A DNA stretch of 64,000 nt from Daphnia pulex (taxonomy: Eukaryota; Arthropoda; Branchiopoda; Diplostraca; Daphniidae): the NCBI RefSeq assembly GCF_021134715.1, contig NC_060021.1:7782501-7846500 (forward strand), given 5' to 3'. The translations under genes and the position numbers were made by a program. The notes under the pieces were generated by a model. The model saw only the letters and a program-made list of their open reading frames with translations. It made no database searches and had not been told where the DNA came from. Below are positions 11,103 to 21,442 of this stretch, one piece after another. The first letter of the stretch is position 1; the number at the start of each line of letters is the position of its first letter.

Positions 11103-12896
11103 CTATGTTGCATCGCTTGTGTGATCTGGAATCACTTTTGTATTTGGATTCCTTCGTTTTTCCCAGTCTCTTTTTAACAGAAATAGGGCCAAGATCAACA
11201 CGACGGCAAAGGCACTTCCTACTACAAAGTTGATCTACATAAAAACATTTTATCATCTGCCTTGTTAACATTAAACCATGAAAGTGAATTCTCGTGTACC
11301 TGGGGGAAGGTTTCAATTAAAGCGTTGTATAGGTGCGTGAAGATAGACCTATCTACAGTAAACCAAATGGATTCCAACAGCCCAAGAAACCCTAATATTT
11401 TACCAACGTCGCTTTTGTCCGGGATGCTTGTTATCAGAGCGCGAAGAGCTGGGTCGATGCTGGCCTTGAAAGCTCCTACTAAAGTAGTGATGATAACTAC
11501 CCACCACAAAGATGGACCGGTGATGAAGATTGACATCATGTTCCAAAGAGCAATGGATACCAATCCAAAGATTGCGACAGTGTAATCCGACAGCTCGTAA
11601 CTTGATGCCAGTCCGAGTAATATAACCATACCAACTTGACGTACAGCTTCATTTGCGCCTGACCAGTTCGAATACTGGGTGACATTCCATCCGAGCACAC
11701 GTCGTGCCCATAAATAAACCTATAAATTAAATGTATGTGATTAGTTTACATTGTAGATGATTTATGGAAATGATTTCACCTGATGCCCTTGGACAAGATA
11801 AACACCCAATTTAATGGCCATCAGCAAAAACAAATGAAGTCTACCGCGATTGGGATATCGTTTGAAAGCTGCTCGGCCTAAATCGATTACAAATTCAAAA
11901 GGCTTTCCCTTTTTTGTTGCTTTTGTGGGTTGGACAACGCTTTCTTTGACGAAAATGGCGGTGTACGCTATGCATATGGACCACAAAATGGCTGAGACTG
12001 CGAATACAGCCGTGTAGCCATATGCTCGGTATAGCCATACACCCATCACGGTTCCAATGGGTCCTCCCATATACCAAATAGCGTCCATCCAACCCATTCG
12101 TTTTGTACGTTTCTCTATTACAGTAATGTCGGCTAAATAGCTGTAGACTGCCATATTGAAAACGACCCAACTTCCGCACAAGTTGATGGCTATCGAGCCT
12201 GCGTAGAGAACTTCCACTGGCCACGATGGATTGAAGATCGTGACGATGTAAATTAAAGCGAAAATCACATATCCGGACAAAGAGATGATCATCGGCAGTT
12301 TCCTACCGTATTGATCACTAAATGATCCAGCAAAGAGAACAATCAAAACTGGCAAAATACTTGCCAGAAATCCTTGATAAAAGTTAAAGTTATTCTGGTA
12401 TACCTGCACCGTTTCCTAATTTTAGTAAATGAACAGTAAATTAAAGTTAATAATTTTTTTTGAAATTTATTGTTTGTTCTCTTTAGCTTACTTGAATGTG
12501 TGAGTGATTTCCGTCGTCCATTGCCATACAGTCTGCTTCACTAAAGTTGAAATTAACACGACAAACCCGGTCTAGTTGTAGTGTATCGATAATCACTACA
12601 ACGTTTCCCTCCGACACCATTTTAACAAAAAGCATAGGCTCGAGGGTAACTTGACCCATTACCTTTTCATGTAATCGTTTTTGATTAATCAAAAAAAATT
12701 TTACTGTTAATCAATCTCTATTGACAAATCTTACCTCTTTCAACTGTCCGCATATTTTTTTGATTGGATTCTTTATCAAAACATTTGCAGATCGTTCGCC
12801 ATTGTCGGATATAATTTTTTCTGGATTATTTGTTAAAACACTTGAAGATCTTTCGTCAATGCACTCCATCGCCGATTGATGTATGAATTCTGACAT
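11103..12896 (-). CDS. SLC46-family MFS transporter, cluster copy B
   Basis: Five phase-0 coding exons: 12735-12896, 12492-12662, 11780-12415, 11300-11719 and 11103-11234; 506 residues. It has the same architecture as copy A: VTLEPMLFVKM after the cytosolic N-terminus, the Cys-containing extracellular loop, the MFS signature GSFSDQYGRKLPM, GWMDAIWYMGGPIG, and a basic C-tail after the last helix (LLKRDWEKRR). The N-terminal exon is longer than in A or C (54 codons) and carries an internal repeat-like SSSVL/SANVL pattern. I chose MSEFIHQ as start because copy C starts MSEILSEE; an in-frame ATG 11 codons upstream also exists. Substrate unknown. The neighbouring copy of the gene upstream on the same strand is decayed. 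Confidence 0.87.
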
Positions 12897-13682
12897 ACCT
12901 ATTTTCTTCTGAAAAGGATTATTACGCAAAACAAAAATTGCTTTGGGATAAATCTACCAAAGGAGCAAAACATTGTTTTCATATTTGTTAACAGTCTTTT
13001 CTTGCGCATCAAATTTATATTATTTCAGTCGGTTAGTTTAACATTTAGCGCTTGTGCATCGTTTTATACCCCTATAAAATGGACTTTTTCTTATGGATTT
13101 TAAGTTTCTGACCAACGTTGGTTGTAAACTATTTTTATCAGACTAAATTCATTTTTCTCTGCCACTCATGCCTCTAAATAAAGTTAGAAATGACACATTA
13201 AAAAAAGTAGATCAGCAAAAGGTTCTCGCATTTTGTAAATAGGTATCTTTTGTACTCTACAGTTAAATGTCCATTATAAAATTTCCTTACCAATAAATTG
13301 CTGCTTTGAAATAACGCGTTACGCGTCGAACGAATGTAAGTCGACTGTTTCCATAAATTTTATGCAATTTCTTTTTACGTGCAAAAAGTTACGCTTCTTT
13401 GATAGTTATATAACCGTCGTCGATCTACGTTTTTAATCGTTTCAGTTTGAATTCGTTTTGGTGTTTTTTTCTTTCGTGGCACTTGGGACATTTAAAAATG
13501 ATAAATGGTAACGTACACATATCGATACACAATTCGAAGGATTTCAAGTTCTGGTTTCCGGAATTTGATTTTTTTTTTTTTTTTTTTTGCTTTTTTTGTT
13601 TCTTTCGTTTTGTGATTGATCTCTCTACAACATAATTGATCTAAACAAGAGTAAACAAAACAGTATTGAACGAAATAGCATT
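12897..13682. other. Intergenic, upstream of SLC46 copy B
   Basis: AT-rich. Near 13420-13500 it shares fragments with the non-coding blocks repeated further right in the cluster (a TACGTTTTTA...CACTTGGGACA pattern). A homopolymer T tract lies at about 13569-13588. No gene is supported. Confidence 0.4.
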
Positions 13683-14380
13683 ACCTGAGAGACAGACAGA
13701 ATTATGGCGTTTGAATTAAGAGACGTGGAAGCTAAATGTAAACTACAGTGAAAACGACCCGAATCTTGCCGCATTGGCGGCTATAGTCGCCGAGACTACT
13801 TCCACTGACCACTATGGATTTCAAATCTTGATTACGTTAATTACTGATTACACTACAAACGCGCCCAGTACAGTGACCTCTGTCAGTTTGTTCTCAGAAT
13901 AACCAAAAATGGGCAAAAGTATAACCAGTAAATTCTGATAATTGTTAAAGGGTGTTTTGAACTTGTACTGCTTCCTAACTGAGTAAATGACAGTTTTTTT
14001 TTATTTATTTAATGGTAGCTTACTTTTCCCGAATTTCTGAATTTGATTTCCACTTTCAAGGAAAAAATCCTTATATTCAACACTTTTTGGCTAAAGTTAA
14101 GGTTAAGGACAATTTCGTTTGATCCTTAAAGTGTTGGTTTCTCTCTACCGCCACTTTCAAAGAGAGCATGAGCTCGAGAGTCAATTGCGTCACCATGCTT
14201 TGTATTTGAAATTTCAGTACATTTTTACAGAGAATGTTGGATTACGCAAAAACGAAAAGGTGGTTACTTTCTTTATGTTCTAAACGCATTTTTAAATGAT
14301 TAACTGATTGTTCGTGTCAGAACACTTGATGAAAGTGATTCTTCTTTTCTGTTTGTCAGTACAGATATAGTTTCGGATAT
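13683..14380 (-). pseudogene. Decayed SLC46 copy
   Basis: Reading on the - strand, the segment aligns by eye with copy C. It matches exon 1 (14280-14380), exon 2 (about 14035-14200), the intron-exon 3 border with the start of exon 3 (about 13740-13975), and a scrap of the end of exon 4 (13683-13710). The start codon position reads ATA instead of ATG (14378-14380). Reading frames are broken by indels, and most of exon 3 and nearly all of exon 4 are missing. Upstream sequence similar to the copy C promoter is still present. This is a tandem duplicate that has been lost, lying between copies B and C. Confidence 0.8.
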
Positions 14381-14595
14381 TTTGTGTTTCCCTCGCGTAA
14401 TCTCGTGACTTCGGTGAAGGGCTATAATATTTGGATTGAATATTTTTTAAAAAATGTTGTCGAATGTGTTTGGATTAAAGGTGAATAATCTTTGTTAGGG
14501 ATAGCGTGTAATCCATTAAAGGGGGGGGGGACTTCAACTGTTATTTCATTTTCTGTATGACACTTTTTGAAATATGCTAACTGGCACAAGATTTC

Positions 14596-14875
14596 ACTGG
14601 TTTGTCACTTTATCCGAAAGTACTTCATATTTCACATTATATTAGATTAAACTGTGAAATATCGGGGACAATTTATTTCTTGCACTGGGAGGAATTCTAC
14701 TTTGATAGGCAACAACTGTATTTGCACTGAAAACTTGCTGAAAACTAAGTAGCGCCCCACATTTTAATAGTAACCTACGTTGGCGTACGTTTTTATCGCG
14801 TATTTTCTCTTTTGTGTGTATTCTATTTGGGGACATTCTTTATTTAAAGCTAAACGTAGGAAAACGAAAACTTGT
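14596..14875. repeat. Cluster-specific non-coding repeat block, copy 1
   Basis: Shares an ordered series of motifs with 17152-17370 and 17985-18170: a stretch around TTTGATA/GCGACAACTG, then AAGTAGCGCCC, then ACGTACGTTTTTATCG, then CACTTGGGACA or a variant. The three blocks differ by indels and are not coding. They are probably part of the duplicated segments that made the SLC46/ApoL cluster. Confidence 0.6.
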
Positions 14876-14929
14876 ATTGGGAAATCTTTCTGTTCACACT
14901 TTCACCCAATCTTTCTTCGTTGGTGTCCA

Positions 14930-16654
14930 CTATGCTGAATCAGTTATGTGTTCTGTGGGTCCTGTTGTTTCTCTGTGTTTTTCCCAGTCGAGTTTCAGTA
15001 CAACCAGTGCAACGATCAACAAGATTGCAATGATACCCTCAACCACATAATTGATCTAGGCAAAAGTATAATTCAAAAGTTAAAATCTAATCAAATGAAT
15101 GGAAAACGTTGACACCGTACCTGAGGGAAAGACAAGATTAACGCGTTGTAAAGATGCGTATAGACAGACCTATCGATAGTCAGCCAAATACATTCTAAAA
15201 GCCCAACAAATGCAAATATTTTTCCAACATCGCTTTTGTCCGGTATCGTAGTAATGAGAGCTCGAAGAGCAGGTTCAATGCTGGCCTTCAGGACGCCTGA
15301 CAAAGTTGCGATGATAACCAACCACCACATTGATGGCCCGGTAATGCAGGCTAAAATAATGTTCCATAAAGCGATCGACGCCAATCCAAATGCAGCGACT
15401 GTGTAATTGGATAGGTGGTAAAACGATGCCCATCCGACCCAAAAAACCATGCCGACTTGATGGGAAATATCATTTGCGCTCGACCAGTGCGAATACTGAG
15501 TGGCATCCCATCCCAGCACGCGTCGGGCCCATAAATAAACCTGTGCACAGAATTTCCAATGATTAAAATTTAATTTGTTTGAGTAATTTAAGTGTAATTT
15601 TACCTGATGGCCTTGGACGAGAAATACCCCCAATTTAATAGTAACAAGCCAGAACAAATGAAATCGACCTCTGTGTGGATAACATTTGGAAGCTGCTTTG
15701 CTTAAATCAAGCACAAGTTGAAAGGGTTTTCTTTTCACCATCGTTTCAGTTGTCTGTACGACGCTTTCTTTGACCACAACAACAACATAAATTAAGCAGA
15801 TGAACCACAAAATGGCTGAGACTGCGAATACAGCTATGTAGCCGTATGAGCGGTACAGCCATACACCCATCACTGTTCCAATTGGCCCTCCCATATACCA
15901 AACAGCGTCCATCCAGCCCATACGTTTTGTACGTGTCTCTACTGCAGTTATGTCAGCTAAATAGCTGTAGACTGCCATGTTGAAAACGACCCAACTTCCT
16001 GTTGCATTGACGGCTATTGAAGCAGCGTAGAGAACTTCAACTGGCCACGATGGATTTAAAATCATTACTATGTAAATTAATGCGTACACTACAAACCCGC
16101 CCAGTACGATGATCATTGGCAGTTTCCTACCGTACTGGTCGCTAATCGACCCCGCGAAGAGAATAATCAAAACGGGCAAAAGGCTGGCCGTCAAACTTTG
16201 ATAATAGCTGAAGTTGTTTTGATACACCTGTACTGCTTCCTAATTGTGTAAACAACAGTTTTATCTGACAGCAGCAAATTTCTTTGGTTTATAATTACTT
16301 GAATTTGTGAGTGATTTCCATCGTCCATGGACACGCAATCTTCTTGGCTAAAGTTGAGGTTTACACGACAAGCTCGTTCAATCTGTAAAGTGTCGGCTAT
16401 CACTACAACGTTTCCCTCTGCCACCATTTTCAAAAAGAGCATAGGCTCGAGGGTCACATGGCTCAACATCTTTTTAATGAAAATAAATCCATTCAATTTA
16501 TTTCATATTCACCTACGCAAAGACAAAAATATAATACTACCTTTTTTATGTTTTTATACGCATTTTGAATGATGGCTTGATTTTTTGTTTGTGTCAAAAC
16601 ACTTGAAAGTGTTTCATCATTTCTGTTTGTCTCTTCAGATAGAATTTCTGACAT
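14930..16654 (-). CDS. SLC46-family MFS transporter, cluster copy C
   Basis: Five phase-0 coding exons: 16541-16654, 16299-16469, 15604-16239, 15121-15540 and 14930-15055; 488 residues. It starts MSEILSEE. After the N-terminus come SHVTLEPMLFLKM, the Cys loop (ERACRVNLNFSQEDC), GSISDQYGRKLPM, GWMDAVWYMGGPIG and the final helix followed by LKLDWEKHRE. The 63-bp intron between exons 3 and 4 is a multiple of three and has no stop, so it reads through in frame; its retention would insert 21 residues between helices 6 and 7. All other paralogues have a stop or frameshift there. Function as for copy A; substrate not known. Confidence 0.88.
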
Positions 16655-17470
16655 TTTGCGTGTCCTTTACGTGCTTTGGTGATTTCTGGCGAAGCGCTAT
16701 AATTTTTTATATTGAATGAAAAACAAAATGTTTCAAATGTTTTTGCATTAAAGGTTGGATTTTCTTAATTTAAGCAAAAGACCCAAAGTAATGGAGACGG
16801 AAATTTAAGATTTTAAATTCACTGACGGAATTTCTTTTTGAAACTCAGCGTTTCTATTTCTGACCGATGTGATGGCAAAATATTGATACGGTAACAGCTA
16901 TTACATATGCGATTCAGCCCGAACTATTTCGTCTGTCCACATATGGTCCACATTTAACTCCGTCCTTCCGAGTCAAATGAAATGAGCAGATATCGCAAAT
17001 AGTTTGTTTCTATGTCAATTCACTTGTTTAATTTACCCTTTACAGTCCTATTTCAAATTTCAATGTTTACTTCGTTTTTGCAAAATGAAATGGTAACAGG
17101 CCGAAGACTTCCTCGGTAAAATCTGTCAATTTCTTCAAAGACTAGAAAATTTCACATTAAACTTGGTACAAAATGTTGGGAAAAATTTATTTATTGCACA
17201 GGAAGAAATTTAACTTTGACATGCGACAACTGTATGAACACCGAAAACTAAGTAGCGCCCTATACCCTTTCAATAAATCCACATAACCTACGTTGACGTA
17301 CGTTTTTATCGTCTGAACTTTTTTCTTGCGACACTTGGGACATAACTGAACTTGGAAAAAGGTTATTTGAACTTTTTTTACTTACTGTTTTTTCTAAGTT
17401 TGTCAACTGTGCGCTCCGTTCGTCGGTTCGTTGCAGTTGCAGAGTTATCTTTGAGTGAAAGAGAGCTGAT
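16655..17470. other. Non-coding, upstream of SLC46 copy C, duplicated block
   Basis: Holds the copy C promoter region. From about 16850 it also holds the left end of a segment that recurs from about 17850 (common start GCGTTTCTATTTCTGACC). No gene is supported. Confidence 0.5.
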
Positions 17471-17700
17471 ATGCTAATATATGTATTTGGTCGCAGTGTC
17501 GAAAAATGGATTAAGAAATGGCAGATTCAATCATATCAGTCAGAAAAGATCATCAAGGCAAAGGTCAATAATCTAGGCGATGAAAAATTCCAGATCTTCC
17601 AGTTTTTGAGTTTCTCCCAACTCTTGCGAATTTACTTCTGTTTCTTCGTCAATATCATTTGACCCATTGGACTGTTTCTCCCGTATCGTTCGAAGTAAAA
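16850..17700. repeat. Segmental duplicate of the ApoL copy B 3' region
   Basis: In the same order as at 17847-18445, this block contains the GCGTTTCTATTTCTGACC start, a TTCGTCTGTCC stretch, the cluster repeat block, and a piece homologous to the end of ApoL copy B. The two versions differ in length through indels. Direct tandem placement next to its source points to unequal exchange. Confidence 0.65.
17471..17697 (-). pseudogene. Truncated ApoL 3' fragment
   Basis: On the - strand the sequence matches the last roughly 45 codons and the 3' flank of ApoL copy B (18211-18445) with many changes. Shared stretches include TTCCAGATC and CGTTCGAAGTA on the + strand. There is no upstream ApoL body, so it cannot encode the protein. 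An open frame on the + strand over it is a chance frame. Confidence 0.7.
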
Positions 17701-18313
17701 TAATTTTTTTCTGGGGGAAGGGGGGAAATGGAAGATTTAAAATTAACTGTAGGGAAAAAATTCTTACCGTCTTATTACTTTTCGATGTTTTGATCCTTCC
17801 TGCTCTATTTGTTGACTAATCATATTCGTCAGACTATGAGGAAATTCAGCGTTTCTATTTCTGACCAACTTTGTGGCAAGAAATTGATACGTTAACGGTT
17901 AACAGTTAGTACGAAAGTGGGATGTGCTACTCACTAATGTCCTATTTCTAGTTCGTCTGTCCGCTCATAACTCCGGGGTTTGAACTGGGAGGAATTTCAC
18001 TTTGATATGCGACAACTGATTAATGTATTTGCACTGAAAATTAAGCAGCACCCCACATTTTAAATAGAATGAAAATACCTTTTGGCGGACGTTTTTATCG
18101 CGTATTTTATCTTTTTTTTTCTTCTGACACTTGGGACTTTATTCAAGCCAAACGTGGTAAAGTTAAAGAACATTTAAACTTATCAATAAGATAAAAGTTG
18201 AATTCATTGCAAGCTAATATATGGTGTATTTGTGCGCAGTGCGTTGTAAAACAAGCTGCTAAAAATGGAATATCGAATATTCATAAAACTACGGTCATAA
18301 AAAGTTATCAAGA

Positions 18314-19691
18314 TCAATATTCTCTGCAATCAAAAAATTCCAGATCGTCCAATTTTTGAGTTTCTTCCATCTTTTGCGAATTTACTTCCGCAATATCACT
18401 TGACTTATTGAGCTGTTCCTCTTTCTCTCCAGTCTCGTTCGAAGTACATTTGATCTCCTCTTCAAGATCATCGGCCATTTTCCGTAGCTCCTGTACGGTT
18501 GGTGTCGCTCCCGTTTCTTTGCAAATGTTGACCATGTGGATTACATCAATCACGATAAATACGGCGGTTAAGGCACCTGCTGCGGTCCGGGCAGCTTTTG
18601 ACATGACCATGGGCGTTCCTTTGAAAGCAGACATGAGATCAGCTGCTGTAGCACCGGTAGTCGTTGTCACTCTCGCTGCTGCTGCTGAGCCCGCGTAAAT
18701 CATGGCTAGTCTTGCCAATTCCGGTCTTTTAAAGTAGTTTAAGAAAGCAGCTATGGCTTGTTTGATACTACGAATTTGACTTATTAAAAGGGTGCAGATT
18801 TCAGCCAAAGCGTGTAGAGATTCAGGATTCAATGGTAAAGGCAGTTTTTGAATCAGGCACTTGATTTCGGGGTCTACAACGTGATTTACCGCTCGACTGA
18901 TCTGAGCATAATCTCCATTTAAAGCGTGAGTTATTAATTTTTGAAATGTTGTCAACAACAGCATCCATTTTTGTTCACAGAGTTTGCCTAGCATCTCCAA
19001 TGTTGGGCGAAATCGAGTGGCACGGACCAAGTACTTTGAGTCAGACGATGAGAGTTTTTCGAGGTGTAGCAAGTGTTCACCCAGTTCCTTTTTTAAAGAT
19101 GTGAGCTCCTTTTTAGACAAGAAATAACCGGTAATGTTAGCTCCTGCGGATGTTATTCCGCTCAAGATTCCAGTCGTTGTTCCTGCAACAGTCAGGCCAA
19201 GAGAGATTCCAGCAGTAAACGGAGCAGCGACTAATCCTCCAATGACAAGGAGTCCTGATCCAATACCGACACCTGTGCCAACACGATCGGCGATTAAAAC
19301 GTCATTGTGAGTTTTTTCCAGATAGTCGGCCATGTCCCTCAATCTCTTGATAATTCTTTGTCTTTCACGAAAAACGTCTTCTGAGAGTTCTTGAAGCATT
19401 TTCAGATTAGTCAGTTCATTTGGGAGGTGTTGTAAAGTGTCAAAAATGGTTAGACTCTCAGATTCTGGGGAAGCATGTTCTGTGTCAGTTGTTCGAATAG
19501 CATATTTCACACTCTCTGATGTACCAACTTTAACACCCTCTTGCCATGCTGAATTTCTAAATCGGACAAAGAATAATTGTGGGATACAATTTTGGTTATT
19601 TTAAAAAGCAATACCTGTTTGACTGTGTTGTCTGGTTTTGAATTTTCCCAGTAGCAGATGAGATGTCAGAGACAGAATTAGTATTACCCAT
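18314..19691 (-). CDS. Apolipoprotein-L-like protein, copy B
   Basis: Two coding exons, 19615-19691 and 18314-19556, joined in phase to 439 residues. The ATG follows an acceptor-like TTTCAG, as in copy A. The protein starts MGNTNSV, again an N-myristoylation fit, and has about 65 more N-terminal residues than copy A, partly encoded by the extra exon. The core matches copy A closely: KRLRDMADYLEKTHNDVLIA, then the Gly-rich hydrophobic hairpin (VGIGSGLLVIGGLVAAPFTA), SAGANITGY, HALNGDYAQISRAVNHVVDP, and a C-terminal hydrophobic helix. The acidic tail is longer. No signal peptide. Probably intracellular membrane-associated, by inference. It lies upstream of SLC46 copy C on the same strand and head-to-head with selenoprotein S. 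Confidence 0.83.
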
Positions 19692-20540
19692 CTGAAATTT
19701 TTTTGAAATCTTTTGTTGAAATATCTAGGAAGAACATAAATATCAGAAGCTTACTCTTTGATTGAGGAAATAATAATGGCAGGGCTGACAAAAAAAGAGC
19801 TTTGTTTGTTGGACTAACTGAACACGGGATCTTCATTAGATTTCCTCGAAATGTTTATTGCCATTTGCCAAACGTAAAATCTTTCTGCTGGATAGGACAC
19901 GCCTGTCCAGAGAACCTTGAGAATTTTGCTGATGTGAATAATATCCGGTTGCTACGCTTATTTTGACATTTCGAAATTCCATAATAAAAACAAAAGCTGA
20001 CAGGTAGTCCATTTGGCAAGTCCTAGATGGCGTTTATCGAAAACGACCCCACATTTGAGTTTCGAGAAAAACACAAAAGTTGTTGTTTTGTTTCACCGTT
20101 TAATATTTAAATTTCAAATACCGATGGCTTTTTTGTTGCTCATTGGTAAATTGGAACGTTTATCCTGTCGTTGCGTATTGCCCTAAGTCTACCAGAAGGT
20201 TGGTGTGAACCATGATCTATAAACTGGTTTACTATAAACCTAGGCACCTATTTTCTATTAACCAGTTTATAGACCATGGTGTGAACCTTGGACAAAAATC
20301 TTGTATATTTCGGCCTTTCGCAACATTCGAACGACGATGCTCATTGCGTTATTGCGTTACATACCCAGAGGCTTGAGATTTTTTAAATTTCATTCCTAGA
20401 TGGCATAGGTATCGCTGTTTCTGGGAAGAAAATATACAAGTATTATTTTCCGCAGACAACATTTACCATTTAGTGACTAGGCATTCGTCAGCAACAAGAG
20501 CGATGGTTGTTGTAGATTATTTGTTTTAAAAAAAGTGAAA
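19692..20540. other. Intergenic between ApoL copy B and selenoprotein S
   Basis: Divergent promoter region for the two flanking genes. It contains one small inverted-repeat element (20201-20287). No protein gene is supported. Confidence 0.45.
20201..20287. mobile_element. Very small inverted-repeat element with flanking direct repeats
   Basis: Inverted repeats of 18 bp (20212-20229 and 20260-20277) match at 17 of 18 positions, and an 11-bp direct repeat TGGTGTGAACC borders each side (20201-20211 and 20277-20287). The 30-bp interior holds another perfect hairpin, GGTTTA/TAAACC. The layout fits a relic MITE or solo inverted repeat with target duplication. It could also be a regulatory palindrome. 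No transposase is present. Confidence 0.5.
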
Positions 20541-21442
20541 ATGACAGAATCGGACGAATGGGCTACGGTTGAGACCGTAGTTGACGAGGAATTGGATAGT
20601 AATCACCACGAAACTATCCACAAGCAGGGACCAAGTGGCATTGAACAGGGTATTTTAGAGAAAAGTAGGTTAACTTGTATGGTTTCAGTAACATTACGAA
20701 AACTTCATTTGTTTTTACATATTTTTGCAGTTCTTTTCATCCTCAGTAATACCAATCCATGGCTACTTCTTTTTATTGTGGTTGGTATTTATTACCTTGT
20801 GCAGAAGTTTTGGTTTTCTTCTCAAAGGACCAGCTCAGATGAATATTCAACTTTTAGTAAGAATCAAGTTGCTTGATTAAACATAAAAGGAAATGGCTTT
20901 GGGCTAATGAATTTTTCAATACAGGCTCAGAAGAGATCCTTGCAAGGCAAGAGGCTGTCGAGCTAGCTAGAAGACAAATGCAAGAACAGTATGATAAAAA
21001 AGCTAGAGAACACGCCATAAAGCAAAAGGAGGTCTGTCATTTTCACTTATAACAAGTTCATGGTGTTTGATGTGTTTCTCTGTAATTGTTTAGAAAGAGG
21101 AACTCTTACGCCAAGAGAAGTTAAAGAACTTGGAGAAATACGGAACCAAGTTGGGTAGAAGCAGTAAAACACTTGCAGCAGAAACGAGTAATGATCAGCT
21201 GCAACAGAGTATAATAAAAAAGAAATCTGACAAATCTAAGTTGAAGCCAGGTAAAATTTATTGTTTTGAAGCATCCAACAAATTGTATTCTAGAACAGGC
21301 AGTTTTCTTTTTTAACATTAACACGCACACAAATTATGATTCGATCCAAACAGAGTACAATCCATTGATGGGGGATGGAAGCAGTGGCGTCTGCTACCGT
21401 CCGACTAGGCGTGGAGGAGGAGCTGGAGGTGGATGAGGTTAA
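20541..21442 (+). CDS. SELENOS: Selenoprotein S (VIMP)
   Basis: Five coding exons: 20541-20664, 20731-20856, 20925-21031, 21094-21250 and 21354-21442. They join in phase to 603 nt, 200 residues if TGA at 21434-21436 is read as selenocysteine (residue 199), followed by Gly and TAA. The order fits the family: short lumenal N-terminus, membrane helix at about 43-62 (PWLLLFIVVGIYYLVQKFWF), a long Lys/Glu/Gln coiled coil (RRQMQEQYDKKAREH), then NPLMGDGSSGVCYRPTRRGG and a Gly-rich end before Sec-Gly. A Cys lies upstream of Sec, as in animal SelS, where the pair forms the selenenylsulfide. SelS is an ER membrane protein that recruits p97/VCP and derlins for ER-associated degradation. Standard gene prediction would stop two residues short. 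Confidence 0.9.
21434..21436 (+). other. In-frame TGA read as selenocysteine
   Basis: Penultimate codon of the SelS reading frame: the frame continues TGA-GGT-TAA, giving Sec-Gly-stop, the conserved C-terminus of the family. Recoding needs a SECIS element in the 3' UTR, which I could not fix with confidence. Confidence 0.85.

Noticed and set aside
17471-17662. 63-codon + strand ORF
   Set aside because: Lies antisense on the duplicated ApoL 3' fragment; a chance frame.
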